Source of the DNA: Bacteroidales bacterium
GTDB taxonomy: Bacteria; Bacteroidota; Bacteroidia; Bacteroidales; UBA12077
NCBI GenBank assembly: GCA_028282785.1
Contig: JANQHE010000037.1
Location: 270,856-334,855, forward strand
Direction of reading: 5' to 3'
Length of the DNA stretch: 64,000 bases
Shown here one piece after another: positions 37,424 to 46,890 of this stretch (its first letter is position 1; every line of letters starts with the position of its first letter). Made by a program: the position numbers and the translations under genes. Below the pieces are notes generated by a model that ran no database searches, was not told where the DNA came from, and saw only the letters and a program-made list of their open reading frames with translations.

Positions 37424-38143
37424 AGTTAAAATTTTTAGTTAGATAGTTTTTTAACCATGATGCTAAAATTTAAGATTTACCCCTACTCATATTTTATTTT
37501 TTTATTATTCTCAAATTCTATATATAATATTTGGATAGATTTATTCCATTTTTTTGATTAATTATTTAGAATTTGGCATTTTATTATTTAAACCTGTTGT
37601 GCATTTAGGCTTAAATACTAACATCTTAATATTCTGCATGATAAAAATAATTATGCATTTTTCTTAACACAAAAGTTCTTTTTATTTTGAAATTTCACAC
37701 AGAAACATTATGCTTTGATTCTTTTTTAAAGATTTTATTATCAATACTCCAACAATAGAATATTTTAGCAAATAAAGTAGACTACGTAAACTTTGTTTGT
37801 AACTTACTAAATATATTTACATTAGAAGTTTACTTTAAATCTTCAGCAATTCTCTATTTCCCAATACAGAAAGTAATTAACATTGATTTACAGATACTTA
37901 TATGTTTAGGGCAACAAAATGGCAACAAAAAATGAATGAGCACTTGAAAATAAAAACAGGAAAGTGAAGTGTTTTTCTAATTCAGTAATTTGTCCGGTTA
38001 TTTCTCCTTACTAAATTTATTCTACAGTTTTCGCTAACCATTTTCTCGTTTTCTTTGAACCTTCTTGCTTGATTCGGACTTGATTTTATACCCTACTTTT
38101 AGCAATCCTGCGTTCGGTTAAAAAGTTCATGTGAAACAATTAA
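37424..38143. other. intergenic region at the left edge of the defence island
   Basis: This 720-bp AT-rich stretch has no supported gene. It carries a direct repeat GGCAACAAAA at 37910-37919 and 37921-37930. It separates the protease/SusCD locus from the AbiE cassette and so marks the island's left boundary. No integrase or tRNA is visible. Confidence 0.5.
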
Positions 38144-38869
38144 TTATGATTTAAACAATAATTTAAAATACTTATCCGGATTATCCAAAAAGCCTTTTGT
38201 AATTTGATAATGCTCGGTTTCTTCATATTTAACTTTTGTTATCCCGTTTTCATCGAGTAAAAATATATCAGCACCGGGATAAGCTAGCAAAATAGGTGAA
38301 TGCGTTGCTATTATTAATTGAGATTTCCCTTCTTTTTCCATCCCGTTCATAATAGCAAGTAAAGAAAGTTGGCGTTGTGGAGAAAGGGCTGCTTCTGGTT
38401 CATCAAGCAAGAATAAACCTTCTCTAAACTGATTATTGAAGGCTGATAAGAACGATTCGCCATGAGATTGTTTTAATAGTTCTTTTCCTCCCCAATATTT
38501 TGGATTACCATGTTCATCAATATATCCCGAAAGGTTAAAGAAGCTTTCTGCCCTGAAAAAGAAGCCCTGGCTTACCGGTAACCTGGGGTCTTTTTGCAGC
38601 AAAAGATAGTTTGCCAGTTCCGTTTCGTATTCTTCGGTAAACCTATGATGCTTTGTGCCTCCCATTGCATTAAATCCAATCCTGTCGGCTAAGGCTTCCA
38701 GTATAGTTGACTTTCCACTACCATTCTCACCAACCAGAAAGGTAACATGCTTATTCAATTTCAAATTCAGATTGGAAATTGCGGGAATTGAAAAAGGGAA
38801 CCTGTTTTTTGGAACATCCGGTTTTAAGGATACGCCACGCAGGAATAATGTCGAACTCCTCTTAATCAT
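38144..38869 (-). CDS. ABC-type AAA ATPase linked to AbiE
   Basis: The 241-residue protein has Walker A GENGSGKST (47-55), an ABC-signature-like SHGES (~135-139), and Walker B plus D-loop LLDEPEAALSPQRQ (~154-167), then an H-loop (IIATHSPILLAYPGAD). It has no transmembrane or fused effector domain. It belongs to the single-domain predicted ATPases often found near toxin-antitoxin and defence genes. Its start overlaps the AbiEii stop by 4 bp, so it is cotranslated with the toxin gene. It may be an extra component of the AbiE cassette, but it could also be an independent cargo gene. Confidence 0.85.
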   Translation of the reverse strand: MIKRSSTLFLRGVSLKPDVPKNRFPFSIPAISNLNLKLNKHVTFLVGENGSGKSTILEALADRIGFNAMGGTKHHRFTEEYETELANYLLLQKDPRLPVSQGFFFRAESFFNLSGYIDEHGNPKYWGGKELLKQSHGESFLSAFNNQFREGLFLLDEPEAALSPQRQLSLLAIMNGMEKEGKSQLIIATHSPILLAYPGADIFLLDENGITKVKYEETEHYQITKGFLDNPDKYFKLLFKS

Positions 38870-39846
38870 ACATTTAACGTTTTTAGAATTGTAACAAGTT
38901 CATTAAATTGTATTGCTACATTCTTTTCTTCCGGTATTTTAGTAAAAGCTAGTATTGAAAGTTCTTTTGCATAAGTTGTTTTCAACAAATTCCACATCGA
39001 ATCAAAATCATTTATTAAGGGTGATTCATTAATCTTCTTTTCATTCCATCCAATCGGCTCGTCAAATTGCTTTCGGTCGTGTTCAATCACTTTTTTAAAC
39101 TCTGTACCAAATTGCTCCGAATTAACATAATCTTTACATTGCTCATTACTCATTAAGTAATAGAGGTCGTAGAAATGCCTTATTTTTCCTGAGATACTTT
39201 CAATAGGATTTTCGGTAAATGAAAAACGGACAAGTGAAACTAATTTTTCAATTAAAGTTTGTTCTTTATTCAAAACATTTATCTCAAGTGGCTCTAGTCC
39301 ATATTTTTCTATTAATTCGGTTTGATTGTTATTTTGCAGATATTCCCCAATCATACTTTGTATAGTTACTTTTGTGTAAGGATAAGGATTGGCAAATGAA
39401 TTTATTTCTACAATAATAGAATCAGAAATAGCCAGCTTTTGTTTTGGTTTGAAAGTTTCCGGATATTTATACACTGCTTTACGAAAACGGGAACCTTTAC
39501 TGGTTACACTTTCTACCTCAATCTCTTTTAAATCCCTGGCTATTTCTTTTTCTACTGTTCTTATTAATGTTTTAACCTGGTTACCTGTTGTTTCCGGACT
39601 AATGATAACAGCAATATCAACATCCTCAGAAAAACGGTTTATTAGTTTATGCCCTTTTGATAAAGATGTACCTCCCTTAAACACAACCGAATTCATATAT
39701 TTGCTTTCAGACAAGCGTTTTAATATGAGGCTTATCCAATAGTCTTTTTCGATGAAATAATTTTGAATGGTTAGGTTTTCCGATGTTTCTTTGATAGCCT
39801 TTTCAAACAATTTTTTATTATCATGCAATGTCATTGTATTCTCCAT
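38866..39846 (-). CDS. AbiEii/AbiGii-family nucleotidyltransferase toxin
   Basis: The 326-residue protein carries the nucleotidyltransferase motifs of the family: KGGTSLSKGHKLINRFSEDVD (KGGTSLSK at 57-64, Asp75 and Asp77). The C-terminal half holds helical family features (EKLVSLVRF, KIRHFYDLYYLMSNE). AbiEii toxins transfer nucleotides onto cellular targets and stop growth, and they are held in check by AbiEi at the transcriptional level (type IV toxin-antitoxin). The gene overlaps the antitoxin stop by 16 bp if the first ATG is used; M5 (39834) would reduce the overlap to 4 bp. Confidence 0.9.
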   Translation of the reverse strand: MENTMTLHDNKKLFEKAIKETSENLTIQNYFIEKDYWISLILKRLSESKYMNSVVFKGGTSLSKGHKLINRFSEDVDIAVIISPETTGNQVKTLIRTVEKEIARDLKEIEVESVTSKGSRFRKAVYKYPETFKPKQKLAISDSIIVEINSFANPYPYTKVTIQSMIGEYLQNNNQTELIEKYGLEPLEINVLNKEQTLIEKLVSLVRFSFTENPIESISGKIRHFYDLYYLMSNEQCKDYVNSEQFGTEFKKVIEHDRKQFDEPIGWNEKKINESPLINDFDSMWNLLKTTYAKELSILAFTKIPEEKNVAIQFNELVTILKTLNV

Positions 39847-40556
39847 TTTTGTTTATTTGATATCAGGTCGCTTGATACATTTAATTTATACCAAGTGGTT
39901 GATTTCAGAGTTTTTAGAAGTTTACCAGAAAGCTTGTTTCGTCCCATTTCTTCAAGCATGGCGCCAGTCAAAGCACGTGCTGCCGGAGGATAGTTTGTTG
40001 CGAGGTCAGTAAGATAATTTTTATCCGCGTCAGGAAGTTTTTGAATTAAGTTTAAAATTTGTTTAAACGATTTTTCAAGGTTTGTATCTGGAATGGATTT
40101 AATAAACCTTATACAATCTAATAGTTGGAGTAGAGGAATATTTTTTTTAGTGATTTTATTCCATTGACGCACAAACTTTATAGAATATATTCCTCGCTTA
40201 ATTCCTTTTTTATCAAGATTAACACCTATTTGAATTACATTAGGAACTTGGGTAGTTAGATTAAAACGGTTAAAAATCGAATATCCTGTAATATATCCTG
40301 TAACTTTGTTACCATCCTTTAACAAGTCCTTTACTACCTCATATTCGTCTGGCTTTAAACTACCAACAATGCCTTGTTTTGGTTTATAAAATTTTCCCTT
40401 TGACAATCGTTCTAACTTTCCCGATTTGACCAAACGATACAAAGCTACTTTTAAGGCACTTTCGTTTCTTACATCAATATCGAAATCGTTATATGTGAAA
40501 ACATACCCTTCCGCAAACCTATCAATCTTATTTTTAATTATATCAGTAATTTTCAT
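39831..40556 (-). CDS. AbiEi-like antitoxin/transcriptional regulator (DUF6088)
   Basis: The 241-residue protein has an N-terminal winged-helix-like domain (~1-60, ALKVALYRLVKSGKLERLSK followed by GKFY) and an AbiEi-type C-terminal domain (~75-240, including GYSIFNRFNLTTQVPNVIQI). This is the arrangement of AbiEi antitoxins, which repress their own promoter through paired inverted sites. A perfect 13-bp inverted repeat at 40586-40621 overlaps the predicted promoter 30 bp before the start. The toxin gene follows with an overlap, and a primase-helicase gene diverges on the other side of the same operator. Confidence 0.88.
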   Translation of the reverse strand: MKITDIIKNKIDRFAEGYVFTYNDFDIDVRNESALKVALYRLVKSGKLERLSKGKFYKPKQGIVGSLKPDEYEVVKDLLKDGNKVTGYITGYSIFNRFNLTTQVPNVIQIGVNLDKKGIKRGIYSIKFVRQWNKITKKNIPLLQLLDCIRFIKSIPDTNLEKSFKQILNLIQKLPDADKNYLTDLATNYPPAARALTGAMLEEMGRNKLSGKLLKTLKSTTWYKLNVSSDLISNKQKWRIQ

Positions 40557-40575
40557 ATAGATAACTTATATTCTG

Positions 40576-40604
40576 CAAATATACAAAATGTAACGTTTTT
40601 ACAA
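40576..40604 (-). promoter_or_regulatory. Bacteroidota-type promoter of the AbiE cassette
   Basis: On the minus strand: TTG (40604-40602), 18 bases, TATATTTG (40583-40576). This matches the TTG/TAnnTTTG consensus. It ends about 20 bases before the AbiEi start codon and lies under the inverted-repeat operator. Confidence 0.65.
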
Positions 40605-40621
40605 GTATAAACGTTACATTT
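40586..40621. promoter_or_regulatory. perfect 13-bp inverted-repeat operator, AbiEi/primase-helicase
   Basis: AAATGTAACGTTT at 40586-40598 pairs exactly with its reverse complement at 40609-40621, with a 10-base spacer. It sits in the 115-bp divergent gap and covers the spacer and -33 region of the antitoxin promoter. AbiEi proteins are known to bind such paired repeats, so autorepression, and possibly control of the divergent gene, is the likely role. Confidence 0.8.
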
Positions 40622-40671
40622 ATAGTTTTATTAATTATTTTTATACCCAAAAAGAATATTACCTAAATTCG

Positions 40672-43656
40672 ATGGATAATAATCAAAAAAATCAAATACA
40701 AATACTTAAATCCGTCTTCAAAGGAAGGCAGGATGTATTTGCTGTGCGATGGGAAAAAGGCAATAAAAGCGGTTATATGCCGGCATACTATTACGACCCA
40801 TATATGTACCGACTGCACAGAAATAGTGGTGGTACATTTGCATCATACAACGACAAAACTTTAAAAACCCTTACCGATGAAGAAATACGCCTGCACCTTA
40901 AAGGAAAACAATTCATTGGTATCTATCCATTGTTAAAAGATAATTCAACCTGGTTTCTGGCCGCCGATTTTGATAAAGAGGACTGGGAAATAGAGTGTAA
41001 GACATTTATCCGTGCCTGTGAGGATAAAGGCATTCACGCATACCTTGAAAAGTCACGCTCTGGTAAAGGTGGCCATGTATGGATATTTTTTGAAGAACCC
41101 TTGTTAGCTGTAAAAACAAGAAAGTTGTTTATCCATATTCTTCAGGAATGCGGAGCGTTTTCCGTTTTCGATAAGAAGTCAAGCTTCGATAGGTTATTTC
41201 CAAACCAGGATTATTTATCCGGTAAAGGGTTTGGGAATCTGATAGCATTGCCATTTAACAAACTGACATTACAGAATGGCAACAATTGTTTTGTTGACCC
41301 TGAAACAATGAAACCTTTTGAAGACCAATGGAGGTTTTTAGAAAGCATCAAGAAAATTACTACTGAAAAATTCAAAGAACTATATGGAGAATTGAAAGGC
41401 AATCTGTCAAACGAATCAAAGGCAGTCAAAACAGAATCAAACGGAAAACTAATTATTCGGCTGACCAATTACTTGTCATTAAGTCGTCCAGGATTAAACA
41501 TCCAGCTTATTAACTTCTTAAAAGAAGAGTTGAACTTTTACAATACAGAGTATTTCGTAAAGAAGAAGATGAGTAAAAACGTTCATGGCACTGAACGGTA
41601 TTTCAATTTTATTGAAGAAACTGAAAATGAGGTTTTCATTCCCCGTGGTATGACCGGTCAACTACTCGCGTTTTGTAAACAGAATAAGATAGAATTTGAT
41701 TTTCATGATGAACGTATTAAGCATACAAATTTAGAATTCAATTGTGAGATAGAGCTGCGCGAACATCAGAACCAGGCTTTACAAGCAACGGATAAAAAGG
41801 ATTTTGGTGTAATAGTTGCACCACCGGGCACAGGAAAAACGATTGTTGGGTTGAAAATAATCGCTAAAAAGAAACAACCAGCATTGATAATTGCCCATCG
41901 CAAACAAATTGCCGACCAATGGATTGAGCGGATTCAAACCTTCCTGGGCATCCCAAAAAGCGAAATTGGACGAATTGGGCAAGGTAAATCAAAAGTTGGA
42001 AAGCAGATTACCGTTGCCATGATTCAATCATTAACTAAAAAACTTGATACTAAAGAGGCAACAAAAATCGAAAAAGCATTTGGGACTATTCTTGTTGATG
42101 AATGCCATCATATTCCCGCTAAGTCATACCGAGATACTATCTCTAAGCTGCACACCCATTATTTATATGGATTGACGGCTACACCTTTCAGGAAATATAA
42201 TGACGGTAAGCTTATTTTTATCCATCTGAGCAGTATCATTTCTGAAATTGAACCACAACAAATCGATAACTTTCAGCATGCTAAGATTATTGTAAGAAAT
42301 ACAGAGCTTGAAGTTCCCTTTAATTCAAGAACCGACCGGTTTGAGACATTGTCTCAAATCCTCATACACGATTCTTTAAGAAACAAGCTTATACTCGATG
42401 ATATTACCAAAGAACTAAAGACGGGCAACAAGGTAGTTGTAATTACTGAACGTAAAGAACATATAGATACTATATACCAATTTCTGAAACAACGACATGA
42501 AACGATTACCTTATCAGGTGATGATTCCCAAGCAAGCCGTGACCAAAAGTGGAAGGTTTTAAAGGAGGGGAATTATCAAGCTTTAATTACAACCGGTCAG
42601 TTTTTTGGTGAAGGAAGTGATTTACAAAATGTCACCTGTTTGTTCCTTGTCTATCCATTTTCATTTAAAGGCAAGTTGATTCAATATATTGGACGTGTTC
42701 AACGTTCCGAAGTAGCACCAACCATTTACGATTACCGGGATTATAAAATCGATTACCTCAATAAATTGTTCCTGAAAAGGAATACTTACTATCGAAAACT
42801 TGAAAAACAAAGAACTCTATTTGATGATACAAAATCCGAAGATATTTCGGAACCCGATAATTATGTAATAAGAGAAAGGGTTAGACTAAGTTTCAATGAA
42901 CTGGAGTTTCGGTATGGTTCAATTGCTTTTGACCACATTGCCAGGGAAACAGGAGAGATTTTAAAATTTGAGATTGAAAACGATACAATCCGGCCAGAAT
43001 TCGATATACTAAAACCCTATTTTGCAAAGCAATTGAATATAAAAAAGGTAGAAATCGACATTTATGCTGAATTTGAAAATGACAGATTAGTCTCTCAATT
43101 GGCCGAATCCAAAGATATTGACCGAATTAATGATGATGTTATTGAAAGTGTCCGGTTCCGGTTTGCACAAAAGGAATTTATTGGTAAAGGAACAAGCTCA
43201 AAAGAACCTACATTGGATTTAGATGAGTTGCAGAATGGGAAGAAAGCATTTTCATCGGAAGAAGAGCTCTTGGATGAGCTACTGAAAGAAGAAAATGTCA
43301 AACATTTCAAACAGTTAAGATATCTGGCAAAGAATCACCTTTCAAAAGTCCTAAAAATCAGGTTTGTATTAAGTCCTTTCTCATTCGTGTTTTTATTGGA
43401 GGGAGTTGAACAATACCATATAGTTCTTGAAACTTTGGATACTGAAGAAGCTACTTATATATGGCATATCGAAAAGAAAAATCTTTATGCACAATTAAAC
43501 CGGATAAATGATGACCTAAACATCATAAGGAATCAAGGTAGGCAATATTTTCTTGAAAACCCTCCAGCCAATTTTAGCCGTATTTTACATGATTATTCTG
43601 ATGAAAAGAAAGGATTTGTTATATGGAAGGGAAATTTGGAGGAGAGGTTGGTTTAA
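40672..43656 (+). CDS. TOTE-type archaeo-eukaryotic primase fused to SF2 helicase
   Basis: This 994-residue protein has an N-terminal AEP-like primase domain (~20-240) of the type described from TOTE conflict systems. It includes the acidic pair in LAADFDKEDW (Asp99, Asp101), the SRSGKGGHVWIFF motif (128-140, His135) and SSFDRLFPNQD (~170-180). From ~360 it is a superfamily 2 helicase: Walker A PPGTGKT (384-390), DECH (476-479), GLTATPFRK, and motif VI-like QYIGRVQRSE. The C-terminal ~270 residues are unassigned. It probably primes on or unwinds DNA of invaders. It stands alone in its orientation, divergent from AbiEi and convergent with the UvrD gene. Confidence 0.85.
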   Translation: MDNNQKNQIQILKSVFKGRQDVFAVRWEKGNKSGYMPAYYYDPYMYRLHRNSGGTFASYNDKTLKTLTDEEIRLHLKGKQFIGIYPLLKDNSTWFLAADFDKEDWEIECKTFIRACEDKGIHAYLEKSRSGKGGHVWIFFEEPLLAVKTRKLFIHILQECGAFSVFDKKSSFDRLFPNQDYLSGKGFGNLIALPFNKLTLQNGNNCFVDPETMKPFEDQWRFLESIKKITTEKFKELYGELKGNLSNESKAVKTESNGKLIIRLTNYLSLSRPGLNIQLINFLKEELNFYNTEYFVKKKMSKNVHGTERYFNFIEETENEVFIPRGMTGQLLAFCKQNKIEFDFHDERIKHTNLEFNCEIELREHQNQALQATDKKDFGVIVAPPGTGKTIVGLKIIAKKKQPALIIAHRKQIADQWIERIQTFLGIPKSEIGRIGQGKSKVGKQITVAMIQSLTKKLDTKEATKIEKAFGTILVDECHHIPAKSYRDTISKLHTHYLYGLTATPFRKYNDGKLIFIHLSSIISEIEPQQIDNFQHAKIIVRNTELEVPFNSRTDRFETLSQILIHDSLRNKLILDDITKELKTGNKVVVITERKEHIDTIYQFLKQRHETITLSGDDSQASRDQKWKVLKEGNYQALITTGQFFGEGSDLQNVTCLFLVYPFSFKGKLIQYIGRVQRSEVAPTIYDYRDYKIDYLNKLFLKRNTYYRKLEKQRTLFDDTKSEDISEPDNYVIRERVRLSFNELEFRYGSIAFDHIARETGEILKFEIENDTIRPEFDILKPYFAKQLNIKKVEIDIYAEFENDRLVSQLAESKDIDRINDDVIESVRFRFAQKEFIGKGTSSKEPTLDLDELQNGKKAFSSEEELLDELLKEENVKHFKQLRYLAKNHLSKVLKIRFVLSPFSFVFLLEGVEQYHIVLETLDTEEATYIWHIEKKNLYAQLNRINDDLNIIRNQGRQYFLENPPANFSRILHDYSDEKKGFVIWKGNLEERLV

Positions 43657-43680
43657 AAAATTCTTGAAATGTTTATAGTT

Positions 43681-45384
43681 CTAATCAAAAGGCAACTCAT
43701 CAAATAAACTTCCTTCATCAACAAGTTTATCAAGACTCTCAGATTCTACTAAAAATAATTCTTTCCTAGCGCGGGTCACAGCCACATATTTAAGATTTAG
43801 CTCTTGCTCTCTTTCCCAGTCTTTCTGGTCTAATCGATTAAGAGGGAGCTCATTATAGTTTAATATAAAAATCCTGTCCTCTTCAAGTCCTTTTGCCCGA
43901 TGTATTGTTGATAGCTTTATTGGATTATCATTTGATGAAATATAAGTTCTTATTTTCTTTAAAAGTTCAAGTATAGAAGGGCATTCATCATTCCATTGAT
44001 AATACTTTTGCGAAAGAAAATCTAACTTGTTTCTTAAATATTCTCTTTCATCTTCCATGTAAATATTTCTTTCGGTTGAATCTATTATTCTTTCAGCATT
44101 TTTCTTTATTATCCATTCCCATCTTTTGGTTACCTTATCGTACAAATCCTCAAATTCGTTCGGAAGGTTATCAATAATAACATTCAGCTCATCATGCTTA
44201 AAAATACCCTTGAGTTCCTGTATAATTTCATTTACTTCATCTTCATGTATCTGAATCTTGATATTTTTATTGATGAAATCAAAAACTAAAATCACAAGAG
44301 GCGCTCTTAACCGGGAGATTATCAAATCACTTGGCTTTGCCAATTCTGTAACCTCATCCCTGTTTATATTTATAACATACCCATCTTCATCCTTAAATCC
44401 AGTTATATCACTTCTAAGTGTTTGAGCTATTTCAATAACTTTTTTGGGACATCGAAAACTTGACTTCAAAGGTAATTCTGTTGCTTTGGTTAATATTTTT
44501 ACCCTATTAAAAGATTCAATATCTGCACCTGTAAACCCATAAATTGATTGGTGTGGGTCACCAACTGCTAAGATTCTGCTCCCTTTTTTTCCATATTTTA
44601 CAGCTGTTTGTAATTGCGCTTTTGATAAATCCTGGCATTCATCTATAAAAAGAAAATTATATCTGTTATTGGGATAAAGCTTCCATGTATAAGGCAGATA
44701 AATCATATCTGTATAATCAATAATCATTGAATCTTTTGAGAACTGATTACCTTTTTGTAATAATATCTTGTGGCACTCAAAGTAGTAGCCTAATTCCTCT
44801 TTAAAATTTCTTTTGTTCACTTCAATTTCATTAAAAATGTTGAAGTGAATTACCATTTGTTCAAAATCAGATATATCATCCTTGGTTAAAGTCGTTCGGT
44901 ATTTTTGGTTTATGTTAATTAACCTCTCACTTACCCTCCTAATTAAATTTTTAATAGCAAAATCATTTGGATCCTCAATATTACTAGGGTCAAGATTATT
45001 TACTGCAAGAATATTTTGATATTCTGATTTTAATTTGTTTTGAATTTCCGGGCTTTTTAAAATCTGCCAGTATTTATTATTCTCTAATTGTAGAGGTTTG
45101 CCGGAGTTATTATTATCAAAAAGAATTTGTCTACCTAAAGCATGAATTGTTTTTACGGTTACTCTATTCATGCCTCTATTGCGAAACTTATTTAGTATTT
45201 CTTTGGCAATACTTGTATTGAAAGCGCAAAACAGTACTTGTTCTTCATTGCCTGCATACTTTGCAGACTCAATAATTGTCGTTGTTTTTCCTGCTCCGGC
45301 TACTGCATCTATAATGCCATGTGAATTTTCATTCTTCACGAACTGAAAAATTGCATTTTGTTCTTCTGTAAATGAAATACTCAT
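43681..45384 (-). CDS. UvrD/Rep-like superfamily 1 helicase
   Basis: The 567-residue protein has the SF1 motifs in order: Walker A AVAGAGKTT (27-35), FCAFNTSIAKEI (motif Ia), FIDECQDLS (DEXQ at 248-251), GDPHQSIYGFTGAD (motif III), STIHRAKGLE (motif V) and YVAVTRARKELFLV (motif VI). It is shorter than housekeeping UvrD/PcrA (about 720 residues), with a reduced 2B-like region. It ends 24 bp from the convergent primase-helicase stop and starts 75 bp after the AlbA_2 gene. A GajB-like role in a two-gene defence system would need a GajA partner, which is absent, so I call it only a helicase of the island. Confidence 0.88.
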   Translation of the reverse strand: MSISFTEEQNAIFQFVKNENSHGIIDAVAGAGKTTTIIESAKYAGNEEQVLFCAFNTSIAKEILNKFRNRGMNRVTVKTIHALGRQILFDNNNSGKPLQLENNKYWQILKSPEIQNKLKSEYQNILAVNNLDPSNIEDPNDFAIKNLIRRVSERLININQKYRTTLTKDDISDFEQMVIHFNIFNEIEVNKRNFKEELGYYFECHKILLQKGNQFSKDSMIIDYTDMIYLPYTWKLYPNNRYNFLFIDECQDLSKAQLQTAVKYGKKGSRILAVGDPHQSIYGFTGADIESFNRVKILTKATELPLKSSFRCPKKVIEIAQTLRSDITGFKDEDGYVININRDEVTELAKPSDLIISRLRAPLVILVFDFINKNIKIQIHEDEVNEIIQELKGIFKHDELNVIIDNLPNEFEDLYDKVTKRWEWIIKKNAERIIDSTERNIYMEDEREYLRNKLDFLSQKYYQWNDECPSILELLKKIRTYISSNDNPIKLSTIHRAKGLEEDRIFILNYNELPLNRLDQKDWEREQELNLKYVAVTRARKELFLVESESLDKLVDEGSLFDELPFD

Positions 45385-45459
45385 AGCAGTGATTTTAATG
45401 GATTAATGTTTTCAATCTCAACTATGTAGTTTCTGTAATAAGTTCTTGCACTGTCTTTA

Positions 45460-46887
45460 TTATTTGATTATTTGCCAATGTCCGCCTTTATCTGCTCCAA
45501 TTCGTTTTATAAATCCCTCTCGCTTTAATTTTTCAATATTTCGCTCAATAGAACGTGATGATACTCCAATAACTTTGGTGAGTTGAGCAATGGTAATGTC
45601 TTTATTGTCTCTCATTAATTCAATAATTTTCTCCGACGTTTTCTCCGACGTTTTCTCCGACGTTTTCTCCGACGTTTTCTCCGACACTTCTCCGACGCTT
45701 TCTCCTGCCTCCAATCTAAAATCAACCACTACCGAATCAAATTCTATCTGGTAATCAGGTACTGTCGAATTATAAGCTTTCCAATTCCTGTCGATTTTAT
45801 CAAAACCGAAACCAGCATTCTCTGCCAATTTAACCATTCTGAAAAGTTTCGCTAAAATAGGGCTACGAGGTAAGGAAATATCTTTGCCTTTTAATTCTTC
45901 AAAAGGTTTCGGTAATCCTCCCGGATTATAAAAGTCAATATGATTGGTAAATATTCGAACACGTGGACAAGCCGGAGAAAAGTAATCCGTATGCATTAAC
46001 ATATTCACCAATGCTTCACGTATACTTTCAAGTCCTGGTGAAAGCTCTTGCCCAAAACCTTCGGTAGTTAAAATAAATTGCACATCCACTTTCTGCTTTA
46101 ACCGGTTAAAGCATTCAAAGTAATATTCCCAAAGGTTTTCTTGCTCTTCAATTCTAAAGGTATAACGTTGTTTAGCATCAGAATAAGATGTACCGGGTAC
46201 TTCAAGTAAATCAATACGAAAATCGGCAAAGTGCTTTTCGATTATATCCCTTTTTCCAAGCATAAGCAGACCAGCATAAGTACATTTGCCCTTTTCCATT
46301 ATTCGAAGTTTTTCCAAAAACTCCGTTTCATTGAATTGATTGTAACTCGCATTTGGATTAAAACGTGACATGTAATCCCTATAACGACCCAATGAGGTAT
46401 TACTCAAACTATCACGGCTTGTTTCAGGTGCCAATCCTCCTGTTTTTGTGCCGAAAGACCTGTCCCGTAACATGCTGTCTATTTCTTCCTGGGTCGCTCT
46501 TTGGTCAGAACTGCCCCGGCGAATAAAGGTATTGCCCTGATTGTTGTAATAAACGGGCTTGTTTTTGTGAACCGGAACGTAAAAAGCTAAGACCGTTTTA
46601 TCATCAAATTTGTACACTTCCTGTTTTGTATCCACAAAAACATTGAACTTAGTACCACGCAAAGTATTTAAAAAATCTTGCGCCAATTTTTCAGCATTGC
46701 CGACACCTGTTATTTCAAATTCATTACTTTGTTCTTTAACTCCCAGAACAATCCATCCGCCACTGGTATTAGTAAAAGCGGAAACGGTTTCCCACACTGA
46801 CTTAGGCAACTCACCCTTGGCTGTTTTTGCCTCAAAATCTTCCCATTCGAGGGAGGTGAGCTTATGTATTAGTTCATCTTTTGTCAT
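45460..46887 (-). CDS. AlbA_2 (DUF4062/AAA_4-like) DNA-binding protein with C-terminal HTH
   Basis: The 475-residue protein has an N-terminal AlbA_2 domain (~5-140: EWEDFEAKTAKGELPKSVWE, AFTNTSGGWIVLGVKE, FIRRGSS) and a middle region with ESIREALVNMLMHTDY and GGLPKPFEELKG, the HATPase_c_4-like signature of this family. Five SEKT repeats (~417-437) act as a linker before a winged helix (ITIAQLTKVIGVSSRSIERN, then IEKLKREG). Such proteins are usually called transcriptional regulators or RecG-like ATP-binding proteins. It starts 3 bp after the DUF6088 gene, in the slot where a toxin gene sits in AbiE loci. Confidence 0.82.
   Translation of the reverse strand: MTKDELIHKLTSLEWEDFEAKTAKGELPKSVWETVSAFTNTSGGWIVLGVKEQSNEFEITGVGNAEKLAQDFLNTLRGTKFNVFVDTKQEVYKFDDKTVLAFYVPVHKNKPVYYNNQGNTFIRRGSSDQRATQEEIDSMLRDRSFGTKTGGLAPETSRDSLSNTSLGRYRDYMSRFNPNASYNQFNETEFLEKLRIMEKGKCTYAGLLMLGKRDIIEKHFADFRIDLLEVPGTSYSDAKQRYTFRIEEQENLWEYYFECFNRLKQKVDVQFILTTEGFGQELSPGLESIREALVNMLMHTDYFSPACPRVRIFTNHIDFYNPGGLPKPFEELKGKDISLPRSPILAKLFRMVKLAENAGFGFDKIDRNWKAYNSTVPDYQIEFDSVVVDFRLEAGESVGEVSEKTSEKTSEKTSEKTSEKIIELMRDNKDITIAQLTKVIGVSSRSIERNIEKLKREGFIKRIGADKGGHWQIIK
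45627..45686. repeat. five tandem 12-bp units inside the AlbA_2 gene
   Basis: TTTTCTCCGACG is repeated in tandem at 45627, 45639, 45651 and 45663, with a fifth copy at 45675 that ends in A. Each unit adds four residues (SEKT) to the linker, so copy-number changes keep the frame and only alter linker length. Confidence 0.95.
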
Positions 46888-46890
46888 ATT

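Noticed and set aside
37910-37930. GGCAACAAAA direct repeat as an attachment site of an integrative element
   Set aside because: The copies are adjacent, no matching copy was found at the right edge of the island, and no integrase or tRNA is visible.
43681-45384. UvrD-like helicase as a Gabija GajB component
   Set aside because: No GajA-like OLD/TOPRIM nuclease gene lies beside it; the neighbours are AlbA_2 and a convergent primase-helicase.
45627-45686. Short tandem units as a CRISPR array
   Set aside because: Units are 12 bp, contiguous, without spacers, and encode an in-frame SEKT linker.
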